A stretch of 64,000 nt of DNA from NCBI RefSeq assembly GCF_020520425.1, contig NC_079487.1, positions 68,874,398-68,938,397 of the forward strand, given 5' to 3'. Shown here one piece after another: positions 34,843-46,720 of the stretch. Position numbers and translations under genes: made by a program. How positions within the stretch are numbered: position 1 is the first letter of the stretch; every line of letters starts with the position of its first letter. The DNA comes from Spinacia oleracea (taxonomy: Eukaryota > Streptophyta > Magnoliopsida > Caryophyllales > Amaranthaceae). The notes beneath the pieces are model-generated. The model was not told the origin of the DNA. It made no database searches and worked only from the letters and a program-made list of their open reading frames with translations.

Positions 34843-35658
34843 CTAATCTTCCTTAAGCTTCAAGCAATCTCTCTTCCAATGCCCCTTCTTCTTGCAGTAG
34901 AAGCATTCAGATTCAGAAGTGGGTTGGCTCACCTTCTTCTTTTCAGTTTTGGTGCCGCCTGGTTGCTTAGTCTGGCTGGCCTTGTTGCCACCTTCCTTAG
35001 CATTCCTCTTTTTGCCAGATTTCTTGAACTTGCCCCCACGCACCATAAGCACATCTTGCTTATCACTTTTGAGCGTCTTTTCAGCAGTCTTCAGCATACC
35101 GTGAAGCTCAGTGAGCGTTTTGTCCAGACTATTCATACTGTAGTTCAGCTTGAACTGATCATACCCGTTATGAAGAGAATGGAGGATGGTGTCTACAGCC
35201 ATTTCCTGAGAGAATTGCTGATCCAGCCGACTCATATTCTCAATGAGTCCAATCATTTTGAGAACATGTGGACTTACGGGCTCGCCTTTCTTAAGCTTGG
35301 TCCCAAGAATTTGCCTATGAGTCTTGAATCTTTTGACTCGAGCCAGATCTTGGAACATGTTCTTTAACTCACTGATGATCGTGAAAGCATCTGAGTTGAT
35401 GGACATTTTCTGTAGATCTGCACTCATGGTTGCAAGCATTAGACATTTTACATCCTTGTTGGCATCAATCCAACGATTGAGGGCTGCCTGAGTGACCCCG
35501 TCGCCCGCGGCTTCGGGCATCGCCTCTTCCAGGACATACTCCTTTTCTTCCTGCGTAAGAACTATTTGCAAGTTCCCTTGCCAGTCAAGGAAGTTTTTCC
35601 CGTTCAACTTCTCCTTTTCGAGAATTGATCGGATGTTGAATGAATTGTTGTTTGCCAT
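34843..35658 (-). CDS. gag: Copia gag of C
   Basis: A 271-codon frame starts MANNNSFNIRSILEKEKLNG at 35658; the upstream ATG at 35700 is less likely because G starts at the equivalent MAANNNN. It has the gag fold sequence of plant Copia elements (LNG..FLDW..NL) and a CCHC knuckle CFYCKKKGHWKRDC near residues 252-265 for RNA binding. It forms the virus-like particle. It ends at a TAG (34845-34843) where the reading continues in the same frame into the protease region, so this stop may be a mutation separating gag from pol rather than the natural end. Otherwise the frame is intact. Expression would come from the right LTR at 44167-45522, through a leader disrupted by element I. Confidence 0.85.
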   Translation of the reverse strand: MANNNSFNIRSILEKEKLNGKNFLDWQGNLQIVLTQEEKEYVLEEAMPEAAGDGVTQAALNRWIDANKDVKCLMLATMSADLQKMSINSDAFTIISELKNMFQDLARVKRFKTHRQILGTKLKKGEPVSPHVLKMIGLIENMSRLDQQFSQEMAVDTILHSLHNGYDQFKLNYSMNSLDKTLTELHGMLKTAEKTLKSDKQDVLMVRGGKFKKSGKKRNAKEGGNKASQTKQPGGTKTEKKKVSQPTSESECFYCKKKGHWKRDCLKLKED

Positions 35659-35700
35659 TGTTAAAACTACAATTGAAAAAGAATACAAATAAATAACCAT

Positions 35701-37245
35701 TCACAGTTTCTCTTAATAAACTTTAAATTCTAGCATACATGCATAATTTATCATTTATTAAGCATTTTATTCAAGTTATGTGTTCCGGCAGGTGTGAATA
35801 AAATAATTCCAAGATCCATAAATCATTGAAGAATTAATCACATTATGTATTTAGACTCAATTCTAAAATATTTTAGGTAAGCAAAGCCTTTGCTAATAGT
35901 CTAGAAACTACTCTTGGTTGATAGGTACGTCTAAGAACTTATTAGGTAAACGTATCCCATTTTCCACGACATAAAAGGACTCCTTACTTATATCGTTGAG
36001 TTTCACCAAAACTAACATGTACTCACAATTATTTGTGTACCTTACCCCTTTAGAACCAATAAGTAACACCTCGCTATGGCGGAAAACTATTACTAAGATT
36101 GATGTAAAGGTTATCCAAGTAAGTGTTATTTTGGCATGGCACCTTTTAACTCAATTTTAAAGTTTGGAACTTAAGGCTCTTACTATGTTGGTTAGATTTT
36201 AAGTGAACTAAAATCCTTAATCATGCAACATAATAAAGCCATAATCTCATGCATAATTAAGACATATTTAAAGCAATAAATAACTTAAAACATGCATAAG
36301 ATATAAATGTGATCTAGTATGGCCTGACTTCATCTTGAAGCTTCAACTTCAAAGTCCGTCTTGAAAACGGATTGGAAACTCCATCTTGAATTCTCCATGG
36401 GAGGCGCCGTTTTCTTCAAATAGGATAAGCTATAATTAAACTAATTACAACTATTTGATGGTACGCAGACCATATTTAAAGCAATAAATTTGGTACTTTT
36501 GACCAATATTACATTCAAATTAATGGTACGCAAACCATATTTACTATCCTATTTGGGCCATACTAGTCACTTTTCAATAACCTGCAAAACAGTACATATA
36601 TAATATATACCATTCACCCATTCATTATCATGAATGGCCCACATAGCTGGTTAGTAGAACATATTATGCATCATATAAACATTTGCAGCAATTAATCAAG
36701 GCTTCGAATAATCTATCAATTATTCAATCCTTATTAATTCTAATCAAGTTGTTTTAACCTTAAAGGAATGTAGACCTAATCAAGAGTTTATGACTAAAAG
36801 GCTCCCACTTAAACCAAATAAATTTACATGCTTTACTAATTTTAAACATAAAAATGTATTTCCTAGTCTAACCGGAAACATACAAATTTAATTAAAATTT
36901 AAAGCTCATATAAATTTATAATTGAATCCTTTCAATTTATTTTCAGTTGAATTAAATAAATGTATTTAAATTTATTCAAGGTTTTAATTTTAGTAAAATA
37001 ATTAGTATAAATTAGAATTTATAATAATTAGATTATTCAAAATTAAATTCCGAGAAACCCATTTAAATTACGAATTTTAAAGTTAATTAAAATCGTTTCC
37101 GAACTGAAAATTAAAAATTATATTCAAAACGCATCAATCGTATCACGACGAGGCACTTGGGCTTGCGCCCAAGCCCCATCGAGTCATGACGCAGCAGCGC
37201 CCCATCGACTGATCGCTAGACATGCACGAGCAGGCCACACACACC
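35701..37245 (-). mobile_element. C leader, part next to gag
   Basis: AT-rich untranslated sequence homologous (inverted) to the B leader. Repeated GGTACGCAGACCATATTTAAA-like blocks are at 36,461-36,540. A short GC-rich piece at 37,145-37,240 is cut by element I. No gene seen. Confidence 0.75.
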
Positions 37246-37945
37246 AATAACAATATTAAAGGAATCTAGGGCAACAGTTCACCATAAATGCAGACCGGGA
37301 TTGGACAACCGATAATAACAATCAATTAACAATCATAACTAGGAAAACATGCATCTCTCGAATCTTATGAATTCCTTAGGATAGAACAACTAGCGGGCTC
37401 TCGCTACGTAGTAGAAATAGTTCCTATCTAATAGCTACAGACCAAAAACATCAGATTTATACCTCTTGGCGAATAATCTAAGGTTAATCAAACTCAAATC
37501 AAAATAGTCCGGCCGAAAAGAATTGACGATCAATAATAATAAGCTATAGAAATTATAATCAATAAATCAATAATCAAGTCCACATATAATCCGAATCATG
37601 CATTCATGGATCCCCTAAACCCTAGAAATTAAACTACTCACTCATGATAATAAATAACAACGCAATTAATATAATGGAAAACATGATTAAAGCAATAGAA
37701 TAAATTGAAGTAAGAAGTAATACCGAATTGAAGAACAAATGAATAATAAAGCTTGAATTTTTACTTGGAATTAAAAACTAATTATTTGAACAATTAGAGA
37801 GAAAACCAGAAAATAAACTAAGTACTAAAACTCGAATAAAAGATGTCCTCTCAAAATAAAAGTGCTAAGCTTATATAGTTTGCCTAAATTAATCCTAAAA
37901 AACGGAAATAAAACACGCGAATATCTGCTGTAGGTTGGCGTCGCC
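37246..37945 (-). repeat. Partial 3' LTR of I
   Basis: It matches 41910-42616 of the complete LTR closely. It begins internally (AATAACAATATTAAAGG), and alignment stops at the junction GTCGCCCGATT, after which unrelated sequence follows. Confidence 0.88.
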
Positions 37946-38055
37946 CGATTCCCGAGCGGTGGAGGTGGTGGTGTCGGCTCCCGAGCTCGGCTTGTGGAAG
38001 CCTCATGTTGGTTTCTTGGTTGTGTGGTGCAACTCCTCCTTGGTCGGCTAGTCAT
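37941..38055 (-). pseudogene. Start of a second open frame of I, cut by LTR junction
   Basis: From ATG at 38055 (minus strand) the frame reads MTSRPRRSCTTQPRNQHEAS and a proline-rich stretch, then passes into LTR sequence at about 37,945. It is preceded by a leader-like AC-rich region. Athila-type elements often have a second ORF after pol, and the position fits, but the fragment is too short to identify. It could equally be the start of a gag from a related element joined by recombination. Confidence 0.4.
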
Positions 38056-38344
38056 GGTTAAAAGATGATTTTTTAGTGGTGTTTTGAGTTTTTGGTTGAA
38101 TTTGGGGGTTTGGTGGAGAGTGAAGTAAACTTAAATTGGTTGGGTATAGGTTGTAGAGGGTGATGAGAGGAAGATTTTGATGTAAAGTATGTTGAATTTG
38201 GTGGAGATTTGAGGGAGATATGAAGGATTGAAGTTTGTGAGAGTTGGGGTTTAATGGAGGAAGAGAGAGAAAATAAGGTTGAAGATGAAGAAAAGAATGA
38301 GGAAGTGAAGATCCCGTGGCTTATTTGTCGCTGATTTGCAAATC

Positions 38345-38625
38345 GCCCGATCGGGCAGCAGCTCGCCCGATCGGGCGAATTTCGAACCTTTTTGTTGAAT
38401 CTGTGCGCGCCCGATCGGGCGCTCCTTTTCCAACCCAGAGTCATCTCAAAACCTCGAACAAACGTCATCACCAACCGCCCGATCGGGCGGAATTTCGCCC
38501 GATCGGGCATTTGACTCGCTCTTTGTGTCGATCGGGCAACCGTCGCCCGCTCGGGCGACTTTCCAACATATTCCTTGAATCGACACGTGCCCGATCGGGC
38601 GCCCCTCGCCCGATCCGGATCGGGC
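38345..38625. repeat. Cluster of GCCCGATCGGGC palindromes (spacer)
   Basis: Perfect 12-bp palindromes at 38345, 38365, 38409, 38477, 38497 and 38589. Variants lie at 38527, 38544 (GCCCGCTCGGGC) and 38608-38625 (GCCCGATCCGGATCGGGC). Several extend to CGCCCGATCGGGCG. Confidence 0.95.
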
Positions 38626-38933
38626 GGAACGCAGGCTACTCCGTTTCAGCTTGAATTTAACTTTTTCGAACTTGGAGCCTTAGACCTGCACAGCATTAAA
38701 CGTCCAAACCGTAAAATACCCTCTTCTCACCTCTCTAACACCAAAAACTACAATGAAACACACACTTGCTCAAAAATTATACTAAAACACACAAACGAAA
38801 GCGAAAAATACACTACGAAAAGCAAAATGTATAGTGAAATAATCATCCCCTATTAGATTGATACAATGTCCCCATTACACAATCTTTGTTTAAGTGCAGA
38901 CAACGAACGGAAAGGGATGAGAGCCACGACAAC

Positions 38934-41426
38934 TCATCGAATGGGGGCACCAAAGATGGTGCCATCTGGTGTCAATTCAAATGCCTTGGATGAGCTATGT
39001 GGTGTGGGAAGTGACAGATCACGACCCCTATCATGAATGCGGTGCCCACCGTTCACCGAGCTTTCGGCCTTTCGGGTCTCAGCACCATCAAATCGTGCTT
39101 CCTTTCGAACCCATTCCAAACAGTTCATACTCCGATCACCTCCGCCTGCGAAACAACTTGAAACATGCGCTTTTTCCGAGGAGTTATTAGAGTTAGTATG
39201 AGTCAATTCAGTGTTAAAATAATCATTAGAAACATTGACTCCAAAACATGACTCCTCTACCATAGGGCTCTTAGCAACATGGGTTAAATTGAAAGTAACC
39301 TTGTCATCCCCCACATTTAAGGTCAGCTTGCCATTCTTGACATCTATGATTGCCCCCGCAGTGTGTAGGAAAGGTCGACCTAAAATAATAGGAATCTGTC
39401 TGTCCTCTTCCATGTCCAACACAACAAAATCAACATGGATAAAAAATTTACCTACTCTAACAGGCGCATCTTCTAGAACACCTAGGGGGTATTTTACAGA
39501 TCTATCAGCCATTTACAGAGTTATGTTGGTAACTTTTAAATCACCCATGTTAAACTTAGTACATACAGACAGGGGCATGACATTAACACTGGTACCTAAA
39601 TCACATAAGGCTTTCTCAATAAAAAGGTTGCCAATATTACACGGGATAGAGAAACTCCCAGGGTCCCTCAACTTGGGTGGAGACTTATTTTGTAGTAAGG
39701 CACTGCACTCTTCAGTGAATGCAACAGTCTCCACCTGACTGAATGCTCTCTTCCTAGTCAAGATGTCTTTCATGTATTTAGCATATGCAGGTACTTGAGT
39801 AATTAATTCAGTAAAAGGGACCGTTACTTGCAGATTATTTACTACTTCTAAGAACTTACCAAACTGCTTGTCTAGCTTGTTCTTTAGCTGACGATGAGGG
39901 AAGGGAAGTTTGATAGGTGGAACTTGTATCTCAACTTTCTTCTCAACCCTGGTGTTAGCTTCCTTCTCCTTGACCACATTTTCACTTTCTCTTGGCAGAG
40001 CACCACCGACAGATACTTCAACCTCTTCTTCAATAGTAATAGGCGGCCCATCATACTCATATCCACTCCGCAAAGTGACAGCATTTACAGACTCTCTGGT
40101 CACAGGTTGTGAGGGAAGTTGTCCTTTGGGTCTCTTTGCAAGGGTAGTAGCCATTTGTGCCAACTGTTTATCCATGACCTTGTTATGAGCAGTGAGGGCA
40201 TCAATTTTGGCATCCTTTTCGCTTAGAGATCTCTGCAATTCCAACATCGTATTCCTCATCTCTACAAGCATGGGATCAGGTTGTGTGGGTTGAGGTTGTG
40301 GAGGAAAACCAGGCGGTCCACTAGGCTGCGGGTTGTAGTTACTCTGCGGTTGGTATGACTGTTGTGGTGGCGGTTGGTAATGTTGTTGTGGTGGTGGAGG
40401 GTTTTGAATCTGATGGGGGTTTTGGACATTAGTACTCCTATATGATAGTAGGGGGTTGTTTTTATACCCCTCATTGTAAGAGTTCGAGTACGGATTGTTC
40501 TGCTTGTAGGACTGGAATGCATTGCATTGTTCGATAGAGCTCCGGCATTCCTGTGCATAATGGCCTTGCATCCCACAGCTATTACAAACATTGGCAGATT
40601 GGGCACTCATTGCAGCGACACTAGCATGTTGGGTGGATTGGGAAGATGCAATCTGTATATTATCTAGCATGTCATGTAGGGCAGTTAGCTAAGCAGTAAG
40701 CTGCTCAATAGAATTCATCTCATGCTTAACACCCCGGTCGGCAAAACCTCTAGGATTCCCATATTTGGCACTATGGATGGCCATCTCCTCAATCACCTCT
40801 AAAGCTCTAGGCACCTCCAGTTGCATAAATCTCCCACTGGCAGCTGAATCCAAAAGACACCTAGACTCATTACCCAGACCATTATAGAACTGCTGAACCA
40901 GGAACCAGTCATCCAAACCATGGTGCGGGCATTCTCTTTGCAAGTCCTTGAATCTCTCCCAAACTTCGAACAAACTCTCATCTGCTTGTTGAGAGATACC
41001 TAATATCTGACCCCTCAGACGAGTTGTCTTTTCAGGTGGAAAATATTTAACATAGAACACAAGGGCCAAGGAATTCTAATCGGTGATTTTCATAGCTGCG
41101 CGGTTGAGACTGTTAATTCATAGCTTTGCCTTCCCACTCAATGAAAATGGAAAGTGTATCTCCATAGTCTGCTCCGGTGTTAAATTCTTCTTCTTAATGG
41201 TGGCACAATACTGAATGAAAGACTGAATATGGAGATTAGGATCTTCACCCTTTTCCCCACCGAATTGGTGTCTCTCGATCATGTTTATCAGCTGGGGTTC
41301 GATCTTGAAATTCTCGACCGCAATGGAAGGCATGATTGCCTTTGGAAGCATAGACAGACTTGGTTTAGAATAGTCTGTAAGCCATGGCACAAGTGGGGGT
41401 GGCGGTGGTGGTGCTTGGTCACCCAT
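38934..41426 (-). pseudogene. Gag-protease gene of I
   Basis: One frame from MGDQAPPPPPPLVPW (41426) to the TAG near 38,934. The gag domain (ESLFEVWERFKDLQRECPHH, about 40,985-40,920) is followed by a CCHC knuckle CNSCGMQGHYAQEC (40596-40555), a Gln/Pro/Tyr-rich stretch, a coiled-coil-like segment, and the retropepsin-like motif LGTSVNVMPLS and ILGRPFL. The frame has no shift, but stops occur at 41118-41120, within 41,070-41,110, at 40689-40691 and at 39513-39515. Each stands where homologous positions suggest Trp or Gln, e.g. the Gln of NITLQ in D. No RT follows. Gag would assemble particles, protease would mature them. The arrangement resembles non-autonomous gag-only plant elements. Confidence 0.85.
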
Positions 41427-41697
41427 CTCTTAATCTGTATGGAATAGATTGCTAATCAGATAGTCGGATTCAGAGTTAGAATAGTCTCTCAACTGTTCAA
41501 CAAATCTACGTCGTCTACGAAAGGTCCGTTCAGGTTCAGGATCGAACGAAGTCAGATCGTTGGTATGGACAGTCCTGGGCATAAACAAGCAAAAACTAGA
41601 AAACAGTCGTGAGATCCGACCTCAAGGAACAGGAGTCCCTTGAGAAGTAACAAACAATAATCTAGAAAAACAATTAATAACAGAAAATAAAACCGTT

Positions 41698-41715
41698 TCC
41701 CCGGCAACGGCGCCA
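41698..41715 (-). promoter_or_regulatory. Primer-binding site of I
   Basis: On the minus strand it reads TGGCGCCGTTGCCGGGGA, the tRNA-Asp-type site common in Athila/Tat Gypsy elements, 5 bp from the LTR. Confidence 0.88.
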
Positions 41716-41720
41716 AAATT

Positions 41721-43109
41721 TGACAGGCTAAATCGCACTCCTATCAAAGATAAACCTAACGTTCACCAACTAAAAGTATAGCAAGGGAAGCAGGGATCAT
41801 ATCCACAGGGAAACAACGTTCTTCTACTATTAATGGACTAATCTAGACTACTGGTAACGAGAATTGGATTGGTTTGTATATTAAACTAAAGCAAATAATC
41901 AAATCGGAAAATAACAATATTAAAGGAATCTAGGGCAACGGTTCACCGTAAATGCAGACCGGGATTGGACAACGGGCAATAACAATCAATTAACAATCAT
42001 AACTAGGAAAACATGCATCTCTCGAATCTTATGAATTCCTTAGGATAGAACAACTAGCGGGCTCTCGCTACGTACTAGAAATAGTTCCTATCTAATAGCC
42101 ACATCCCAAAAACATCAGATTTATACCTCTCGGCGCATAATCTAAGGTTAATCAAACTCAAATGAAAATAGCCCGGCCGAACAGAATTGACGACCAATAA
42201 TAATAAGCTATAGAAATTATTATCAATCAATCAATAATCAAGTCCACATATAATCCCAATCATGCATTCATGGATCCCCTAAACCCTAGAAATTAAACTA
42301 CTCACTCATGATAATAAATAACAACGCAATTAACATAATGGAAAACATGATTAAAGGAATAGAATAAATTGAAGTAAGAAGTAATACCAAATTGAAGAAC
42401 AAATGAATAATAAAGCTTGAATTTATACTTGGAATTAAAAACTAAGTATTTGAATAATTAGAGAGAAAACTAGAAAATAAACTAAGTACTAAAACTCAAA
42501 TAAAAGATGTCCTCTCAAAATAAAAGAGCTAAGCTTATATAGGTTGCCTAAATTAATCCTAAAAAACGGAAATAAAACACGCGAATATCTACTGTAGGTT
42601 AGCGTCGCCCGATTAGGCGGCGATTTGCTCGACAGTCGGCCCGATCGGGCCAAATTCCGCCCGATCGGGCGGTTTGCGAAAGGTTGACAGCTGCTCTCAT
42701 TTGGCCGCCTGATTCGGACCAGGCGAAGTGCGCCCGATCGGGCGCGCATAGATGACTTTAAATTCCTCTTGTTTCCGCCCGATGGTCGCATTTCGCCCTC
42801 AGCTCACAGGGCGATTTGCAATCCTCAATATCCTTCGCCCAAATCACCGAGTCTAACTCTCGGGGCTCAACCATAAGCATCTAAGGCTCCCGAAAGTCGA
42901 CGATAAAGGTCCCGAACTTCCTCGGGCTCGTGTAGTGGCCTAAATCAACACGAAACGGGTCTAAAAAGACCAATTTCTCATTATCAAACCTGAAACTCAA
43001 GGTACACTAAATAACACATATTAGTACTAAAAATGGCTCCAAAGAGCTCCTTTGACACAAAAAAGTACTAAGGGACGGGGGTGAAACACTATATAAAACA
43101 CACATATCA
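41721..43109 (-). repeat. 5' LTR of I (1389 bp)
   Basis: On the minus strand it runs TGATATGTGT...GCCTGTCA. Palindromes GCCCGATCGGGC lie at 42639, 42659 and 42732, upstream (in minus direction) of a TATA-like box CTATATAAG (about 42,541-42,532). Confidence 0.85.
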
Positions 43110-44166
43110 GCAGCCATGCCAGGCCACGCTGCGCGCAGCCCGCATTGCTCAACGCTACTGGTCTGCTAGCTGGGCGAAGTAGCGCGCGCTGTGGCGCAGC
43201 TCGCTTGCTGCCCACACGCGACTGCTCGCCTGGCACCCGCATTGCCCATCACCCATCGCCCATCCAGTCACACACGCTCAGCTCCCTTACTTCGCGCGCG
43301 CGCCTCTTGCTTGTTGCTCGTTGCATTCGTACCGCATGGGCGACGAGCTCCTTTGCTCGTCGTCGCATGCCCGCACTATACAACACCCCTTAAAGGTAAC
43401 ACGTAGCGTCCTTTGCTTTGTGCGTGCAACAATCATGAGCGAATTTTATAAAAATTAAAACTTTTTAATTCAAATTTATTGACAAATTAATAAAACATAT
43501 TAATTTCAAAAATTTAGGGCGAAAAATCGAATATTTATTAATCAATTAATTTCCGATTATCATGGATTCAAATCTAGGTCATAAAAATTTAAAATTTATC
43601 AAAATTAACAATTTTTATGGTGGTTTTTAATCATGGATACCTAATTAAATCGTCAATTAATTATGAAAATCAAATCAATTCTAAATTATTCGAATTTCAA
43701 CAAATTAATTACAATTATAAATTAGGTTTGTATAATTAACAAGTCTAGGAATTCAAATTTGTTAAACATAAACAGTAGGTCAATCAAAAATTCAAGATTT
43801 AACAACAAGAATCGCAAATATTTAAATTTAACATCTTAAAATTACAAACTTTGCTTTCGAAAAACTAAAACCTCCTAAAAGTCATAGTTAGGCTTCGAAT
43901 TTGGGAATTGTGGGTTCGGCCGAAATTATTATTTTTGTCAAAATTTTAGAATGCCTTTTACATACGGAATTGACACAAAAATCACTCGATTTCGTTGAGT
44001 AACGAAGAAACTGCCAAAAAACTGCGTACATATAATTAAATAAACGCAAATTTGCAATTAATTACAATTACGAAAATTAATCACCCCTTTTAATTCCTTG
44101 CAAATTTATAAAATTTAACCATGTTAGGCAATTATTATGGAATTAATTAGAGGCTCGTGATACCAC
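43110..44166 (-). mobile_element. C leader, part next to 5' LTR, with primer site
   Basis: The GC-rich island 43,115-43,430 is homologous to the B island but lacks the 21-bp array. It is followed by AT-rich leader. The primer site TGGTATCACGAGCC (minus, 44165-44152) abuts the LTR. No gene seen. Confidence 0.8.
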
Positions 44167-45522
44167 TGTTAGGTTATGATACATATAAATGAATATAAAT
44201 CATGCGGAAAAACCATAAAACCCAGGACTCCAAATTAATTGCCACATAACAATTAGCATAATTTAGGATGCATACTCTTTGTAGCGTGCCCTCCCTTGCT
44301 GCGCCCGAACCGAACACGAACAAATCTTTAGGACTCCAAGTGTCGTCCCTCCGTATAAAGTTCACAGCACGTCCGGATCCGCCTTAGGTTTGACTAACTA
44401 GAATCGCCCCAAAGGTACTATGTTTTTCGGTTATTGTGAAGCAAATAATTGACTTAATTTTATGCCTAAATTTTTTTTGAATACTTGAAAACTCGTTATA
44501 AATTGTGAGCATTAATCACCTATTTATAGGGTATGAAAAAGGTATTGGAATCCTACTAGGAAACGAATTAATTAATTTGAATTTAATTTAAACTCTATTA
44601 ATTAATTTATCTATTAGATATAGGAATTTAATCTTAAACGAATCCTACACGGTTTAGGTTTCATACGCAAGCACAAACACACACGAGCATGACCCGCATG
44701 CGCGCAGGCCATGCCCGCGCATCCGCAAAGCCCACGAAGCTGCCATTGTGCTCGCAGCCTAGGCGCGCGCTGGGCCTGGCCTTGCGCTGGGCCTGGCGTG
44801 GCGTTGGGCTGTTTCTGAGGCGCGCCAGGCTTGCTGGACATGGGCCTGGCTTCGCGCTGGGCCTTCGTCTAACAAGCTCGTCCGATGCTAATTCGTACGG
44901 CGCGCTTTCGATTAATTTCCCGATTCCGGAATTCATTTCCGATACGAACAATATTAAGCATTTCCGATTCCGGAATTAATTTCCGTTTCGAACGAATATT
45001 TAGTATTTCCGTTTCCGGAATTATTTTCCGAGTCCGATAATATTTTTGATTCCGACAATATTTCCGTTTCCGGCAATATTTCCATTTCCGGTAATATTTT
45101 CCGATACGTACCATGTTTCCGTTTTCGGCAACATCTACGACTTGGATAATATTTATATTTCCGATACGATCCATATTTCCGATTCCGGCAATATCATCGT
45201 TTCCGGAGTATTCATTATTCGCCTTTGACGATCTCAGCTCCCATTGAAACCAAGATCTGTCGATTCCGAAGATCCATAGATGGAGTATTTAATGTCATTA
45301 AATACTTGATCCGTTTACGTACTATTTATGTGACCCTAAGGGTTCAGTCAAGAGTAAGCTGTGGATTAATATCATTTAATCCACTTGAACTGAAGCGGCC
45401 TCTAGCTAGGCATACAGTTCACTTGATATCACTGAATTATTAACTTGTATAATTAATACTGAACCGCATTTATTAGACTTACCATTAAATGCAAACTTGG
45501 ACCAAGGGAATTATTTCCATCT
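44167..45522 (-). repeat. 5' LTR of C (1356 bp)
   Basis: It starts TGTTAGGTTATGATAC and ends TTATTTCCATCT before the TSD GGGTC. It retains a TATA box (TATTTATA 44521-44528, minus strand) and the TTTCCGATTCCGG array (44,920-45,210). Confidence 0.9.
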
Positions 45523-45569
45523 GGGTCAATCTCCACTACTCCTTGCATCTCCATCAATTTCAAGCAACA

Positions 45570-45678
45570 ATGGCAACAGTTGAGCAGTTCCATGAACTCA
45601 TGGCGGCAGTGGCCAAAATCACCACCATGTTCCAAGAAGTTGATACCCGCTTACGAACAGTCGAAACTGAGCATTCCA
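45570..45678 (+). pseudogene. N-terminal start of a gag-like frame of F, interrupted by G
   Basis: From ATG 45570 (CAACAATGG context) 36 codons read MATVEQFHELMAAVAKITTM and a heptad-like helix ending ...RTVETEHS before element G starts at 45679. Position after the primer site and leader of F and the coiled-coil-like N terminus fit a Gypsy gag start. The remainder would lie beyond G, outside the window. Identity as gag is inference. Confidence 0.45.
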
Positions 45679-46720
45679 TGTAGGGGAATACAGTTAAACA
45701 TACATAACATGTGCGGAACAATCCCCAAATCCAGGAAACATGTATAAAGCACAGATTAAGCAAACTTATATTCGAAGCGTGTTTTCCCAAGTAATCTGTA
45801 AATGAACACGAACAAAGAAGTCCAATTGTCGTTCCTCTTGGTTCACCGACACGTTCAGATCCGCCTTGAATATTTTAGCTTACACAAAGTACAAGGTTTT
45901 TTCTTTTTGGGAAGAACAATTTTAATAGAGGAGAAAATTGAAGAACGTAATGTTCAGAATTAGGTTTAGGGTTGCAAAACTGATTGTGTGTTGTGTTATG
46001 TGTAAAATATAATTAAACTAATTATATTTAGTGTAACCGGCCAAGACCAAGGGGCCTTGACCGGCCACACCACATATACGGACACTCCCCGCGCACAGCT
46101 CACACTGCAGGCCGAAGCCCATAACGCGCAGCCGAGCAGCATGGGCCATGGGCCTCGGTGGATCGCTGCTGTGCTGCTGTGCTGCTGCGCGTTAGCACGT
46201 GCGCTGCCACTCCCCGCAAGCTGGCTTGCTCGCTTGCTCGCGAGCTCGCTGGCTCGTTGGGCCTTGCGCGCTAGGCTCGACGGGCCAACAGCTCCGATGC
46301 TCTTCGTATTCGCGACTACTACCTTACGGCTATTATTTATCGTATCGTATCCGATGAATCATCGTCGTACGATACGATTATTTGGTTCACCCAGCTTATG
46401 AATATTCGCGATACGATATACGATTCCCATGCAAGGTCGTATCGTATAATACGTTTTCCAAAACTAATTCTCGAAAAGATATTAAATGAATTTTTGATTC
46501 ATTTAATATGGTACGTGATCTGTTACATGCCATTGGTGTGACCTTGTAGGTTTAGTCAAGAGTAAGTTGTGAGCTTAATATTCATTAGAACTCACTGATC
46601 AGAAGCATTGCTCCAGCTAGCTGTTCCGATCACTTGATCTCACTGAATTAATTGTTCGTAATTAATCTGAACCTTGGTATTAGACTAAATGCACCTTGGG
46701 TGAAGGACATATTTCCTTCA
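45679..46720 (-). repeat. 3' LTR of G (1042 bp)
   Basis: TGTAGGGGAATACAG...TTTCCTTCA on the plus strand. It contains a zone of CGTATCGTA/TACGATACG motifs (46,300-46,460) and, at its U3 terminus, the hairpin TGAAGGA/TCCTTCA (46720-46701, minus strand). Confidence 0.9.

Larger units (their letters stand above)
37246..43109 (-). mobile_element. Rearranged Athila-like Gypsy element 'I' (gag-pro only)
   Basis: The 5' LTR (41721-43109), a tRNA-Asp-like primer site (41698-41715) and gag-pro (41426-38934) are followed by a spacer with CCCGATCGGGC palindromes, the beginning of a second frame (38055 leftward) and a partial 3' LTR (37246 to about 37,945). RT, RNase H and integrase are missing. The left LTR lacks its first 189 bp and its last part. 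It sits in C's GC-rich leader; the right flank is GCAGC, and no duplication can be shown because the left end is damaged. Confidence 0.82.
18997..45522 (-). mobile_element. Copia element 'C' (minus strand), carrying nested B and I
   Basis: The 3' LTR is split (18997-19966 and 30428-30835) by element B. The interior runs 30836-44166 and includes element I at 37246-43109. The 5' LTR is 44167-45522. Gene order from right to left is primer site, leader, gag, protease, integrase, RT, RNase H, polypurine tract, which is the Ty1/Copia order. The LTRs differ at about 5 of the first 80 positions, so C is older than B inside it. Terminal bases of the right LTR have mutated (CATCT instead of CTTCA). Confidence 0.92.
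8554..45678 (+). mobile_element. LTR retrotransposon 'F' (left part; interrupted by E and C, then by G)
   Basis: F segments in the window are 8554-10975, 16526-18996 and 45528-45678; the rest of this span is younger insertions. The LTR runs from TGTAGACACC (8554) to CCCTACA (16602), about 2.5 kb once E is removed. It is followed by a primer-site-like TGGCGACTCCACGGGGGA (16608-16625), a leader rich in tandem repeats and a gag-like start at 45570. F continues past the window because G interrupts it at 45679. Assignment to a named lineage is uncertain; the primer site suggests Ty3/Gypsy. Confidence 0.7.
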
